Shown here piece by piece: positions 25,263-34,258 of a stretch of DNA of 64,000 bases. Origin of the DNA: Alcaligenaceae bacterium (GTDB taxonomy: Bacteria > Pseudomonadota > Gammaproteobacteria > Burkholderiales > Burkholderiaceae_B); NCBI GenBank assembly GCA_029265795.1, contig JAJUGV010000005.1, forward strand, positions 1-64,000, given 5' to 3'. The position numbers and the translations under genes are program-made. The notes beneath the pieces are model-generated. The model saw nothing but the letters and a program-made list of their open reading frames with translations. It did no database searches and had not been told where the DNA came from. Every line of letters begins with the position of its first letter. Within the stretch, counting starts at the first letter, position 1.

Positions 25263-26197
25263 GTCGTGTCGTAGAACCCATGCAGCTGGATACCGCTGTC
25301 GAGGCCGGCGCGGCGCGGGTCGCCACTACCCGTTGGCGTCGCTTCGTGGCTCAGTTTGCCTCCAGTAAGACGGCTGTCATTGCGCTTGTCGTGCTGCTGC
25401 TGTCCATTGCAGCAGCCGTATTTGCACCCTGGTTGGCGCCGCAGAACCCCTTCGACCTGGCCAGTTTGGACATCCTCGACGCCAAGATGCCGCCAGGTAG
25501 CACGAATTTCGACGGCAGCCTGACTTACTGGCTGGGCACTGACGGCCAGGCACGCGATGTACTTTCCGCCATTCTTTACGGCATGCGAATCAGCCTATTC
25601 GTGGGCTTTGTGTCGGTGACGGCTGCGTTCGTTATTGGGGCGGCTGTGGGGTTGGTGGCTGCGTATTTTGGCGGCCGTATCGACGCATTCCTGATGCGAG
25701 TCGTCGACATGCAGCTGTCGTTTCCCTCTATTCTTGTGGCGCTGGTGTTGCTGGCGGCCTTGGGCAAGGGCGTAGACAAGGTCATTATTGCGCTCATTGT
25801 GGTGCAGTGGGCCTATTTTGCCCGTGCCGCGCGGGCTGCAGCCATCGTTGAGCGCAACAGGGAATACGTCGAAGCCGCCCGTTGCATGGCGCTTAGCTGG
25901 CACCGTATTTTGTGGCGGCATGTGTTTCCCAATTGCATACCGCCACTCATGGTGATTGCCACCATCGATCTGGCGCACGCCATTGCTTTAGAAGCCACGT
26001 TATCGTTTCTTGGCGTGGGAGTGCCGGTCACTGAACCGTCGCTGGGCATGCTGATTTCCAATGGATTCGAGTTCCTGCTGTCGGGCACCTACTGGATCTG
26101 TTTCTTTCCGGGGATTGCGCTGGCGATCGTAGTGGTGGCCATCAATCTGGTGGGCGACCATTTGCGGGACATCCTCAATCCCCGCAACGAGGTCTAA
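25259..26197 (+). CDS. Peptide ABC transporter permease (DppC type)
   Basis: A 312-residue permease with a cytoplasmic N-terminus, one helix, and a large periplasmic loop containing YWLGTDGQARDVLSAILYGMR, the DppC/OppC signature. The EAA loop RAARAAAIVERNREYVEAAR follows in the last third. It starts in an ATGA overlap with the upstream permease and pairs with it as the transmembrane channel. Confidence 0.93.
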   Translation: MSRVVEPMQLDTAVEAGAARVATTRWRRFVAQFASSKTAVIALVVLLLSIAAAVFAPWLAPQNPFDLASLDILDAKMPPGSTNFDGSLTYWLGTDGQARDVLSAILYGMRISLFVGFVSVTAAFVIGAAVGLVAAYFGGRIDAFLMRVVDMQLSFPSILVALVLLAALGKGVDKVIIALIVVQWAYFARAARAAAIVERNREYVEAARCMALSWHRILWRHVFPNCIPPLMVIATIDLAHAIALEATLSFLGVGVPVTEPSLGMLISNGFEFLLSGTYWICFFPGIALAIVVVAINLVGDHLRDILNPRNEV

Positions 26198-26199
26198 CA

Positions 26200-27198
26200 A
26201 TGACCCCAATACAAGAGCACCGCAAGGGGAATGAGCTTCTGCTGGATGTACAAGGCCTGCAAACATGGTTTTACACCCGAGATGGCGTGGTCAAGGCTGT
26301 CGACGGTGTTTCGCTGCATTTGCGTCCCGGTGAAATTTTAGGGTTGGTCGGTGAATCAGGTTCGGGTAAGAGCGTGACGGGTTTTTCCATCATGGGTCTG
26401 GTGGGCGAGCGTGGCAAGGTCAGGGCCGAGCGCATGATGTTCGACGGCTATGACCTGACCAAGGTAAGCCCGGAACAGATGCGTAACCTGCGTGGTAATC
26501 GTCTGGCCATGATCTTTCAAGATCCCATGATGACGCTGAACCCCACCTTGCGCATCGATACGCAGATGATCGAAACAGTACGTGCGCATGAGAAAGTGTC
26601 GCGGCAGGCTGCGCGCGCTCGAGCACTAGAGGTCCTGCGTATGGTAGGAATTCCGGCGCCTGAAGCCAGGCTCATGGTCTACCCGCACCATCTTTCAGGC
26701 GGCATGCGTCAGCGTATCGCCATTGCCATAGCGTTGCTCAATGGCCCGAAGCTCATTATTGCGGACGAACCCACCACAGCGCTGGACGTCACCATACAAG
26801 GGCAAATTCTTTACGAGGTGCAGAAGCTTTGCCGTGAGATGGGGACGGCGCTAATTTGGATCACACACGATTTGGCCTTGGTGTCGGGGCTCGCCGATCG
26901 TATGGCTGTCATGTATGCCGGTCGCATTGTGGAATCCACCAGCACTCAAGCGCTCATCGACCAGCCCATGCATCCCTATACACACGGCTTGATGGCATCC
27001 ATCCCGTCGTTGGGCACCCGCGGCGAGCCCTTGTTTCAGATTCCCGGTTCCACGCCATCGTTATTGAACCTGCCGACGGGCTGCGCCTTTCGCAGCCGAT
27101 GCTATCGAGCCGATGCTCAATGTGAGCACACTCCCGAAACGCGTGCGCTTGCCCCCGGACACGAAGTCAGATGCTGGCATAGCGGAGAGCGGATATGA
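26200..27198 (+). CDS. Peptide ABC transporter ATP-binding protein (DppD type)
   Basis: A 332-residue ATPase. Walker A is GESGSGKS, the signature LSGGMRQR, and Walker B LIIADEPTTALD, followed by a switch His in WITHDLA. The C-terminal Cys-containing oligopeptide/dipeptide extension is present (PTGCAFRSRCYRADAQC), which in some relatives holds an iron-sulfur cluster. It begins two bases after the permease stop. Confidence 0.94.
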   Translation: MTPIQEHRKGNELLLDVQGLQTWFYTRDGVVKAVDGVSLHLRPGEILGLVGESGSGKSVTGFSIMGLVGERGKVRAERMMFDGYDLTKVSPEQMRNLRGNRLAMIFQDPMMTLNPTLRIDTQMIETVRAHEKVSRQAARARALEVLRMVGIPAPEARLMVYPHHLSGGMRQRIAIAIALLNGPKLIIADEPTTALDVTIQGQILYEVQKLCREMGTALIWITHDLALVSGLADRMAVMYAGRIVESTSTQALIDQPMHPYTHGLMASIPSLGTRGEPLFQIPGSTPSLLNLPTGCAFRSRCYRADAQCEHTPETRALAPGHEVRCWHSGERI

Positions 27199-28274
27199 AA
27201 CTTGGCTCTGCCATCATGCAGGTGGAAGGTTTACGGCGCGAATATGTGCAGCCGTCCGACTTCATTGATCGTATCGGGCGTCGGCTGCGAGGCCAGGGCA
27301 AACCGTCGCCCGTGCAAGCGGTGATGGGTGTGGATCTAGACATTCGTCATGGTGAGGTTCTGGCCATCGTAGGGGAATCAGGCTGCGGCAAGACCACATT
27401 GGGCCGCATGCTGACCGGCATTATTCCCCCTACAGCCGGAAAAGTTCTGTACCGAGGCCGGGATATCGCCGGCTTGCATGGGCAGCAGCGGCGCGATTAC
27501 GAGCTGGCTGTGCAGATGATTTTTCAAGATCCGTTCTCATCATTGAATCCGCGTATGCGGGTGCGCGACATCATCGGCGAAGCACCGGTGGTGCATGGGC
27601 TGGTCAGCCGTGCAGAGCGCGACGACTACGTTTGCAACCTGCTGCGCAAGGTAGGGCTGGACCCAGATTATCGTGAACGTTATCCCCACCAATTCTCGGG
27701 CGGGCAGCGTCAACGCATCGGTGTGGCGCGTGCACTAGCCCTCAAACCATCGATCATCGTGTGTGACGAGGCGGTGGCTGCCCTCGATGTCTCCATCCAG
27801 GCGCAGGTATTGAACCTGTTCATGGAGCTGCGTCGAGACTTCGACCTCACTTACGTCTTTATCAGTCACAACCTTGGGGTGGTCAGCCACATTTCCGATC
27901 GCGTAGCCATCATGTATTTGGGCCGTATTGTTGAACTGGCGGACACCGAGCGGGTGTTTTCGCAAGCCAGCCATCCGTACACCCAGGCCTTGCTCAAGGA
28001 ATTGCCCGTACTCAGCGCAGGCAAGCGGCGTTTCGACCCCATCTCCGGTGAACTCCCATCGCCCGCCGACCCGCCCTCCGGTTGTGCATTCCATCCCCGT
28101 TGCCCGCGGGCGATGGATCGGTGCCGCGCAGAAAGGCCTCTCATGCAGAAAATTGCCCCCGGCCACTGGAGTGCCTGCCATCTGAACGACACGGGCGAAT
28201 CCATTCCGGTTGCTTCAGGCACGCCGGTAGCTGCTGTGTCATTGCAGACAGACCCTAATACGGAGATTGCGTGA
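27195..28274 (+). CDS. Peptide ABC transporter ATP-binding protein (DppF type)
   Basis: A 359-residue ATPase partner. Walker A GESGCGKTT, signature FSGGQRQRIG, Walker B SIIVCDEAVAALD and switch His in FISHNLG are all intact. The C-terminal extension has PSGCAFHPRCPRAMDRC. A 40-residue low-complexity tail follows. The gene overlaps the preceding one by four bases. In Walker B the usual Pro-Thr-Ser after the catalytic Glu is replaced by Ala-Val-Ala, a conservative change. Confidence 0.94.
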   Translation: MKLGSAIMQVEGLRREYVQPSDFIDRIGRRLRGQGKPSPVQAVMGVDLDIRHGEVLAIVGESGCGKTTLGRMLTGIIPPTAGKVLYRGRDIAGLHGQQRRDYELAVQMIFQDPFSSLNPRMRVRDIIGEAPVVHGLVSRAERDDYVCNLLRKVGLDPDYRERYPHQFSGGQRQRIGVARALALKPSIIVCDEAVAALDVSIQAQVLNLFMELRRDFDLTYVFISHNLGVVSHISDRVAIMYLGRIVELADTERVFSQASHPYTQALLKELPVLSAGKRRFDPISGELPSPADPPSGCAFHPRCPRAMDRCRAERPLMQKIAPGHWSACHLNDTGESIPVASGTPVAAVSLQTDPNTEIA

Positions 28275-28275
28275 C

Positions 28276-29136
28276 ATGAAATTCGCTGATTCGGACTTCG
28301 AGCCGTATCGCCTGCTGACCCCAACAGTCGAGGCCGTTCCCCTGGTATGTGACTCACCTCATAGCGGCAGCACCTATCCGCAGGACTTCCAGACGGTGCT
28401 TCCGGTCTCCGTCTTGCGCTGGGCTGAAGACGCCTATGTGGATGAGCTGTGGGCGTCTGTGCCTCGGCACGGTGGTACGTTGCTGTGCGCCGAGTTTCCC
28501 CGCAGCTATGTCGATGTAAACCGCGAGCTCGATGACATCGACCCCAATATTCTGGCAGAACCCTGGACCAGCGAGATCCGCCCCACGGAAAAATCCCGTC
28601 TTGGCTATGGCCTTTTTTGGCATAGTGTGAATGGCCGTGCCATGTATGACCGCAAATTATGGGTGGGCGAGCTTGAAAATCGTATCAGTACTTTCTACGA
28701 GCCTTACCACAGCGCCCTGTGGAAGCAGATACACCATGCCGTCGACCGCTTCGGTATGGTGTGGCACCTGAACCTGCATTCGATGCCATCGGATTCTTAC
28801 GCCGCGCTTCAGCAGGGTAGTGAGCGTCAATTGGCCGATTTCGTGTTGGGCGACCGCGACGGCACCACTTGCGATCCGACCTTTACCGGAATTATTGAAG
28901 ACTATCTAACCGGTTGCGGATATACCGTGGCGCGCAATGACCCCTTCAAAGGGGTGGCGTTGGTGGCACAGGTCGGTCATCCAGCTGAACATCGTCACAG
29001 CTTGCAAATTGAGCTGAATCGCAAGCTATACATGAATGAAACCACCTTCGAGAAATCGGGCGACTTTGTCAGCCTGCAGCGCGATCTCGACGGCCTGGCG
29101 GCGCACTTACGCAAATTTATACAGAGCTTGATGTAG
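28276..29136 (+). CDS. N-formylglutamate amidohydrolase family protein
   Basis: A 286-residue member of the family that hydrolyses N-formyl-L-glutamate to formate and glutamate (HutG type II), recognised by VPLVCDSPHSGSTYP near residue 22, ELDDIDPNIL in the middle, LNLHSMPS and a C-terminal HRHSLQIELNRKLYM. No hut genes are nearby, so histidine degradation is not implied. The start lies one base after the DppF stop, placing it in the transporter operon and suggesting that imported N-acyl amino acids or peptides are its substrates. It overlaps the RpiR gene convergently by 20 bases. Confidence 0.85.
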   Translation: MKFADSDFEPYRLLTPTVEAVPLVCDSPHSGSTYPQDFQTVLPVSVLRWAEDAYVDELWASVPRHGGTLLCAEFPRSYVDVNRELDDIDPNILAEPWTSEIRPTEKSRLGYGLFWHSVNGRAMYDRKLWVGELENRISTFYEPYHSALWKQIHHAVDRFGMVWHLNLHSMPSDSYAALQQGSERQLADFVLGDRDGTTCDPTFTGIIEDYLTGCGYTVARNDPFKGVALVAQVGHPAEHRHSLQIELNRKLYMNETTFEKSGDFVSLQRDLDGLAAHLRKFIQSLM

Positions 29137-30022
29137 GCGCCTGCGGCTCCAGATAGGCGCCGCTGCTGCGCAGCTGATCTTCGGCAACATCCAGTGCCTC
29201 GATGGCCTGGCGGCCGGCACGGCTGAGCAGCTGGTTTGCCAGCACCTCGACAAGCACCATGGCGGCGGCGGAAGTCGGGAAAAAGCCGGGCGTTTCTGTG
29301 GCAAATAAAAGCGTGACTTCTGCATGCTGTGCCACCGGTGCGACCTCGCTGTCGCAAATGGCGATGATCCGGCAGTTACGCTGCCGTGCCGCCTGAGCCA
29401 CACGTAAGCCTTCTTGTGAGTAAGGCGCAAAACCAATAATGACAACGACATCCCTTGGCTCGAGGGCGCGCAGCTCCATTTCCAGCAAACCCGCGTCACC
29501 TCGCAGCAATGTCACCGAATTGCGAAATAGCCGGTACAGGTAGTGGAGCGTGTGGGCGGCGGCATGTGAGGCTCTGAACCCCGCTACATGTACGTGTCGT
29601 GATCGTTGCAGCAAACGGATGGCGGCAGGCAGCCGGTCGGTATTCAGGTCTTCCAGTAGCTGCAGGTTCAGCGTCTGTGTCATGACATGGCGGCTGAGGG
29701 TAGTGCGGACGCTGCGGTGGCGTACGACTTCACGCGCCTGATCTGCATAGCGGCGCGGGATCTGATGCAGACCCCTGATGAAGACCTGACGCATATCTTC
29801 CCAGCCGGAATAGCCTAATGCTTGCGCGAATCTGACAAGCGTAGCGGGTTGAACGCCGGCATCTGTAGCAATGCGCCGCATCGATTGCACGGGAACCTCG
29901 GCAGGGAAATCAATGAGGTAACGTGCGCCGATCTGGAATTGCGGGCTCATTTCCGGGAAGCGTTCCCTGACCAGAGCAACCAACTCGTCAAGAGTGTGTG
30001 GGGGTTGTTGCTTCTTTGCCAT
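29117..30022 (-). CDS. MurR/RpiR-family transcriptional regulator
   Basis: A 301-residue regulator. The N-terminal RpiR helix-turn-helix (about 5-85) includes VQSMRRIATDAGVQPATLVRFAQALGYSGWEDMR. A linker leads to a SIS domain (about 125-270) with RSRHVHVAGFRASHAAAHTLHYLYRLF, normally a sugar-phosphate binding fold. The ATG at 30022 begins the conserved N-terminus; the open frame upstream runs into the divergent promoter. It is divergent from the aminotransferase and convergent with the amidohydrolase gene, so it probably controls one or both units. Confidence 0.9.
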   Translation of the reverse strand: MAKKQQPPHTLDELVALVRERFPEMSPQFQIGARYLIDFPAEVPVQSMRRIATDAGVQPATLVRFAQALGYSGWEDMRQVFIRGLHQIPRRYADQAREVVRHRSVRTTLSRHVMTQTLNLQLLEDLNTDRLPAAIRLLQRSRHVHVAGFRASHAAAHTLHYLYRLFRNSVTLLRGDAGLLEMELRALEPRDVVVIIGFAPYSQEGLRVAQAARQRNCRIIAICDSEVAPVAQHAEVTLLFATETPGFFPTSAAAMVLVEVLANQLLSRAGRQAIEALDVAEDQLRSSGAYLEPQAPTSSSV

Positions 30023-30086
30023 AGTCGCGACTGAAAAAACTACAGCATAGAGGATTTTGTTGATTTGTGTGTTGCATAAGGATAGA

Positions 30087-30098
30087 GTGTTGAAACAC
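30087..30098 (+). promoter_or_regulatory. Candidate operator between rpiR-type gene and aminotransferase gene
   Basis: GTGTT-GA-AACAC, an inverted repeat in the A/T-rich 103-base gap between divergent genes, 27 bases before the aminotransferase ATG. Direct TTG-rich repeats surround it (TGTTGCAT, TGTTGAAA, TGTTGAAT). The position suits a regulator site for the adjacent RpiR protein, but no experimental motif supports it. Confidence 0.35.
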
Positions 30099-30125
30099 CT
30101 GTTGAATTTATCTACGGTTGATTCC

Positions 30126-31589
30126 ATGACACACGTATTCCATCGCAACCCACATCAGTCCCTAGAATTTGCCGCACGCGGCGAAGGTATACGGGTTTTC
30201 GACCGTAATGGCCGCAGCTATATCGACGCCTGCGGCGGTGCGGCTGTCTCGTGCCTGGGCTATGACCATCCGCACGTCATTGGCGCTATCAAGAAGCAGC
30301 TCGACGAGATGGCTTATGTCCACTCTTCCTTTTTCACCACTGAGGCATGCGAGGATTTGGCGGAATTTCTCGCGACGCGTGCGCCGGGCGATTTGAACCA
30401 CGTGTATTTCGTTTCGGGCGGATCCGAGGCGGTCGAGGCGGCACTCAAGCTGGCTCGCCAGTATTTCGTCGAAAAAGGCGAAACCTCGCGCCGGCATTTC
30501 ATCGCTCGTCGTCAGAGCTACCATGGCAACACGCTCGGCGCTCTGGCAATCGGTGGCAATGCGTGGCGTCGTGAACCCTTTCTTCCACTCTTGATCGAGG
30601 CTCATCACGTATCGCCGTGCTACGCGTATCGCGACCAACGTGCCGGCGAGTCCGAAGAACAATATGCGCAGCGCTTGGCCGACGAGCTTGATGCCAAGAT
30701 CCGCGAGCTAGGGCCGGAAAACGTTGCGGCGTTCGTTGCCGAAACAGTGGTAGGAGCCACCGCCGGTGTGCTGCCGCCTGTTGGAGGCTACTTCAAGAAG
30801 GTGCGCGAGGTCTGCGACCGCCACGGCGTTTTGCTGATTCTCGACGAGGTCATGTCAGGTATGGGCCGCACCGGCCACCTTTACGCCTGCGCAGAAGATG
30901 ACATCGTTCCCGACATCATCGCAATCGCCAAGGGTCTTGGGGCCGGGTATCAGCCGATCGGCGCCATTGTTGCGACCAGCCGTATCTATGACACCATCGT
31001 GAATGGTAGCGGCTACTTCCAACATGGCCACACCTATATGAGCCACGCCACCGCATGCGCGGCCGCGTTGGCGGTGCAACAGGTCATTGAGCGCGATGGG
31101 CTTCTGGCCAACGTCCAGGAACGCGGCGAACAGCTGCGTACGGCGCTGCGCGAGCAGCTTGCCGATCATCCTAATGTTGGTGACATACGCGGCAGAGGGC
31201 TGTTTGTAGGGGTGGAGTTTGTCGCTGAAAAGGCCGGCAAGACGCCGTTGGACCCCAGCATGCGGATTCACGCCGCCCTGAAAAAGTGCGCAATGGAAAA
31301 CGGCTTGATGATCTACCCGTCTGGAGGCACGGTCGACGGCAAGCAGGGCGATCATGTGTTGTTTGCGCCGCCCTTTACCTGCACCGCCGCCGATATCGAC
31401 GAAATCGTGGAAAAGTTTGTTATGACAGTGCGCACTGTGCTGCCCGCCGGCGACAACTTATCGCGATTGCCGTTGCCCAGGAGCGTCGTCGTACCAAACC
31501 GTGACGTTTCCCTTGACATACAGGGGCTGGTGGCTGCCATGCCAAGCATGGACGCGGTGAACCAGATAGATCGGACCGCCGGCCTCTAA
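30126..31589 (+). CDS. Class III pyridoxal-phosphate aminotransferase
   Basis: A 487-residue fold type I enzyme of the omega-amino-acid/diamine group. The motifs run in the order GGAAVSCLGYDHPHV, then FVSGGSEAVEAALKLARQYF, ILDEVMSGMGRTG with the PLP-ring Asp, AIAKGLGAGYQPIGA with the PLP Lys, and TYMSHATACAAALAV. Substrate is unknown. The last 44 residues, beyond the usual family end near FVMTVRTVLP, lie antisense to the FlhE-like gene and look like a late extension. Its start is opposite the RpiR gene. Confidence 0.9.
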   Translation: MTHVFHRNPHQSLEFAARGEGIRVFDRNGRSYIDACGGAAVSCLGYDHPHVIGAIKKQLDEMAYVHSSFFTTEACEDLAEFLATRAPGDLNHVYFVSGGSEAVEAALKLARQYFVEKGETSRRHFIARRQSYHGNTLGALAIGGNAWRREPFLPLLIEAHHVSPCYAYRDQRAGESEEQYAQRLADELDAKIRELGPENVAAFVAETVVGATAGVLPPVGGYFKKVREVCDRHGVLLILDEVMSGMGRTGHLYACAEDDIVPDIIAIAKGLGAGYQPIGAIVATSRIYDTIVNGSGYFQHGHTYMSHATACAAALAVQQVIERDGLLANVQERGEQLRTALREQLADHPNVGDIRGRGLFVGVEFVAEKAGKTPLDPSMRIHAALKKCAMENGLMIYPSGGTVDGKQGDHVLFAPPFTCTAADIDEIVEKFVMTVRTVLPAGDNLSRLPLPRSVVVPNRDVSLDIQGLVAAMPSMDAVNQIDRTAGL

Positions 31590-31928
31590 GCCATTGAAGG
31601 CCGGTGTGTTGATCGACCGGCCGACAATATCCACACAACGTTGGGTGCCACCCCAGCAAAGCGATGACTGCACATCCGCCTGCCCGGCATAGTCGCGGTT
31701 TGCATAAACTTTGGTGATGACTGAGCCCGCAGGTATCCTTGGGCCGGGATTGTATGCAACGGTGGCGGCTTGGCCCACGCTATGCAGGCCGCTACTTACC
31801 GCCGCAGCAGTCCAGGCTCGCTTGCCTGGTTCTGCCCAGGCGTGGCTAGCATAAGCGACCGCGAACAAAGCCACCGCAAGCGCCGGCCGGCTTACGCTTC
31901 CCGGTTTGGACGGGCGTAGTCGAGTCAT
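31458..31928 (-). CDS. FlhE-like exported protein
   Basis: A 156-residue precursor with signal peptide (cleavage near ASHAWAEP, about residue 32). Its mature part resembles periplasmic FlhE: repeated beta strands, two Cys in SSLCWGGTQRCVDIVG, and the ending PLYVKGNVTVWYD. FlhE normally lies at the end of flhBA flagellar operons, yet no flagellar gene is here. Its 3' 132 bases run antisense to the end of the aminotransferase gene, and its 5' end overlaps the adenosyltransferase gene by four bases. Family assignment rests on pattern memory, so moderate. Confidence 0.6.
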   Translation of the reverse strand: MTRLRPSKPGSVSRPALAVALFAVAYASHAWAEPGKRAWTAAAVSSGLHSVGQAATVAYNPGPRIPAGSVITKVYANRDYAGQADVQSSLCWGGTQRCVDIVGRSINTPAFNGLEAGGPIYLVHRVHAWHGSHQPLYVKGNVTVWYDDAPGQRQSR

Positions 31929-32497
31929 GGTGTCGCGTTATCGCGGCTCCACAGCACATCCGGCGTGCCTTGGGCACGGTTGATGGCTCGGGCGAGCACA
32001 AAGCAAAGATCCGAAAGCCGGTTCAGATAATGGCGCACATGGCTGCTGGCTTCGGGCTCGCCGGCGGCAGCGTCGCGGCGCTCCAGGGCAACGACTGAGC
32101 GCTCGGCACGCCTGCAGACACTCCGTGCCAGGTGGGCGAGAGCCGCCGCTCTGCTGCCGCCGGGCAGAATGAATTCCTGCAGCTTGCCTAGTTCAGCGTT
32201 GTAATCCGTGATGGCCGCATCGAGGCCTGCCACATGCGCTTCCTGTACGGCAACATGGCCGGGAATACAGAGTTCCGCGCCGAGATCAAAGAGCTGATTC
32301 TGAATACGCTCCAGTAAAGTGTCGATGTCGGCCGGCAGCGATTCAGTACGCAGCAAACCCAGGACGCTATTCAGTTCGTCGACTTCCCCCAGTGCCGTGA
32401 TGCGTGCATCATCTTTGGGGATACGGGTGCCGTCACCCAATCCGGTCGTGCCGTCGTCACCACCACGGGTGGTAATCACAGAAAGTCGTGTTGCCAT
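31925..32497 (-). CDS. Cob(I)alamin adenosyltransferase, PduO type
   Basis: Makes adenosylcobalamin from ATP and cob(I)alamin. The 190 residues match the trimeric PduO/MMAB fold: RGGDDGTTGLGDGTRIPKDD (about 11-30) binds ATP, GEVDELNSVLGLLR follows, and the C-terminal helices carry RRAERSVVAL and YLNRLSDLCFVLAR. No other cobalamin gene or B12-dependent enzyme gene is nearby. It is upstream of the FlhE-like gene with an ATGA overlap. Confidence 0.93.
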   Translation of the reverse strand: MATRLSVITTRGGDDGTTGLGDGTRIPKDDARITALGEVDELNSVLGLLRTESLPADIDTLLERIQNQLFDLGAELCIPGHVAVQEAHVAGLDAAITDYNAELGKLQEFILPGGSRAAALAHLARSVCRRAERSVVALERRDAAAGEPEASSHVRHYLNRLSDLCFVLARAINRAQGTPDVLWSRDNATP

Positions 32498-32557
32498 ATT
32501 GCTTGTGGGGCCCCTGATCGCGGTATGCTAGAAACTGTTTCTTGTGGAGATTATCGC

Positions 32558-32854
32558 ATGTTCAGTCCAAGCGTCCGGCCCGCATTGGCCGCCGCCCTGG
32601 CCGTGATGACCTGCTACAGCATCCCGGCGCAGGCTCAGGAAGGCAGCGGTTCAGGCGAAATACGTCGTATCGATGCCGATGCAGGCAAAATTACCATCAA
32701 GCACGGCCCCATTTCAGAGCTAGACTTGCCCGCTATTACGCTGGTCTATCAGGTCGACAAAACTTTGCTAACGGGTTTCCAGCCCGGCGACAAGATCAAG
32801 TTCACGGCCCGTCGTGTTGACGGGCAATATGTAGTCATCCAGCTTTCCAAATAA
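32558..32854 (+). CDS. CusF-like periplasmic small protein with lost metal ligands
   Basis: A 98-residue precursor with signal peptide (cleavage near PAQAQEG, about residue 27) and a small beta-barrel domain GEIRRIDADAGKITIKHGPI then LDLPAITLVYQV. This aligns with the copper/silver chaperone CusF. His49 corresponds to CusF His36, but the Trp44, Met47 and Met49 ligands of CusF are Leu57, Ile60 and Leu62 here, so the Cu(I) site is not conserved. No cusCBA genes are near. The ATG at 32558 lies 17 bases after TTGTGGAGA. Confidence 0.75.
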   Translation: MFSPSVRPALAAALAVMTCYSIPAQAQEGSGSGEIRRIDADAGKITIKHGPISELDLPAITLVYQVDKTLLTGFQPGDKIKFTARRVDGQYVVIQLSK

Positions 32855-32886
32855 TTTCTGGGCGGCCTATGGTGTCAACGACCCTG

Positions 32887-34218
32887 CTACAACACGTAGC
32901 GGGCAAGGTCTTCGCTGGCTGCAGTTTCCTTGAGCTTCTCGTCTACATAGGCGGCATCGACCGTGACCGTTTCCCCTTCGTGTGAGGTGGCGTCGAAGGC
33001 GAGGTCTTCTAACAGCTTCTCCATCACGGTGTAGAGGCGTCGTGCACCGATGTTCTCGGTGCGTTCGTTCACCGAATAAGCCAGTTCAGCCAGGCGGCGG
33101 ATGCCGTCTTCGGTGAAGTCGAGATTCACGCCCTCGGTGCCCATCAGTGCGTGGTATTGCTTGGTTAGCGAAGCATCGGTGTCGCACAGTATGCGAACGA
33201 AGTCGTCTGCGGTGAGCGAATCGAGTTCTACGCGGATCGGGAAGCGCCCCTGCAGTTCGGGAATGAGGTCCGACGGACGCGAGAGGTGGAAGGCACCGGA
33301 GGCAATGAACAGGATGTGGTCGGTGCGCACCACGCCGTATTTAGTGTTGACGGTCGTTCCTTCGACCAAGGGAAGCAGGTCGCGCTGCACGCCCTGACGG
33401 GATACGTCGCCGCCAGAATGTTCCTGGCGCGTTGTGATCTTGTCGATCTCGTCCAAAAACACGATGCCGTTCTGCTCGGCGTTCGCAATCGCTTCGGCTC
33501 GCAGCTCTTCTTCGTTGATGCGCTTTGCCGCTTCTTCCTCAGTAAGCAGGCGAAAGGCTTCCTTGACCGCCATCTTGCGCTGCTTTTTCTTTTCGCGACC
33601 CAGGCCGGCGAACATGCTGCGCAGCTGCTCGGTCATTTCTTCCATGCCGGGAGGGGCCATGATCTCCATGTGCGGCAGCGTTTGCTCGACTTCAATTTCA
33701 ATCTGCATGTCGTCGAGCTTGCCTTCGCGCAAACGCTTGCGAAACACCTGGCGTGCGCTGTTTTCCTCGCGCTCCGGCTCGCCCTGGGCATTGCGTGCAG
33801 GCGGCACCAGAACGTCCAGAATGCGATCTTCTGCGGCATCTTCGGCCAGCGTGCGCACACGCCGCATGGCGACTTCGCGGGTCAGTTTGACCGAGGCATC
33901 GACCAGATCACGGATGATGGTCTCGACGTCACGGCCTACATAGCCGACTTCGGTGAACTTGGTGGCCTCGACTTTGATAAAGGGGGCATTGGCCAGTTTG
34001 GCCAGCCGACGGGCGATTTCAGTCTTGCCGACGCCGGTGGGGCCGATCATGAGAATGTTCTTCGGCACGATTTCATGGCGCAGTGGCTCGGGTACCTGTT
34101 GACGGCGCCAGCGGTTGCGCAGGGCCACCGCTACTGAACGTTTGGCTTGTTGCTGCCCGACAATATGTTTGTCGAGCTCGGAGACGATCTCTCCGGGGGT
34201 CATGTTGATCGCGGACAT
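32887..34218 (-). CDS. hslU: ATP-dependent protease ATPase subunit HslU
   Basis: The Clp/HSP100 AAA+ unfoldase of the HslUV protease. The 443-residue protein starts [22 protein letters not shown], then Walker [18 protein letters not shown], the Gly-Tyr-Val-Gly pore loop in [16 protein letters not shown], an I-domain, Walker [12 protein letters not shown], and sensor regions near [10 protein letters not shown]. Its C-terminus RYVL is the tail that docks into HslV. The ATG at 34218 is chosen because sequence upstream in this frame overlaps hslV. It is transcribed with hslV after a 40-base gap. Confidence 0.97.
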   Translation of the reverse strand: MSAINMTPGEIVSELDKHIVGQQQAKRSVAVALRNRWRRQQVPEPLRHEIVPKNILMIGPTGVGKTEIARRLAKLANAPFIKVEATKFTEVGYVGRDVETIIRDLVDASVKLTREVAMRRVRTLAEDAAEDRILDVLVPPARNAQGEPEREENSARQVFRKRLREGKLDDMQIEIEVEQTLPHMEIMAPPGMEEMTEQLRSMFAGLGREKKKQRKMAVKEAFRLLTEEEAAKRINEEELRAEAIANAEQNGIVFLDEIDKITTRQEHSGGDVSRQGVQRDLLPLVEGTTVNTKYGVVRTDHILFIASGAFHLSRPSDLIPELQGRFPIRVELDSLTADDFVRILCDTDASLTKQYHALMGTEGVNLDFTEDGIRRLAELAYSVNERTENIGARRLYTVMEKLLEDLAFDATSHEGETVTVDAAYVDEKLKETAASEDLARYVL

Positions 34219-34258
34219 GGCAAATATGGTGAGTATCTGGGAATGCGGCGTCGGGGCG

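Noticed and set aside
33286-34137. 283-residue plus-strand open frame opposite hslU
   Set aside because: Composition is a mirror of hslU codons (His/Phe/Leu-rich) and no domain is visible.
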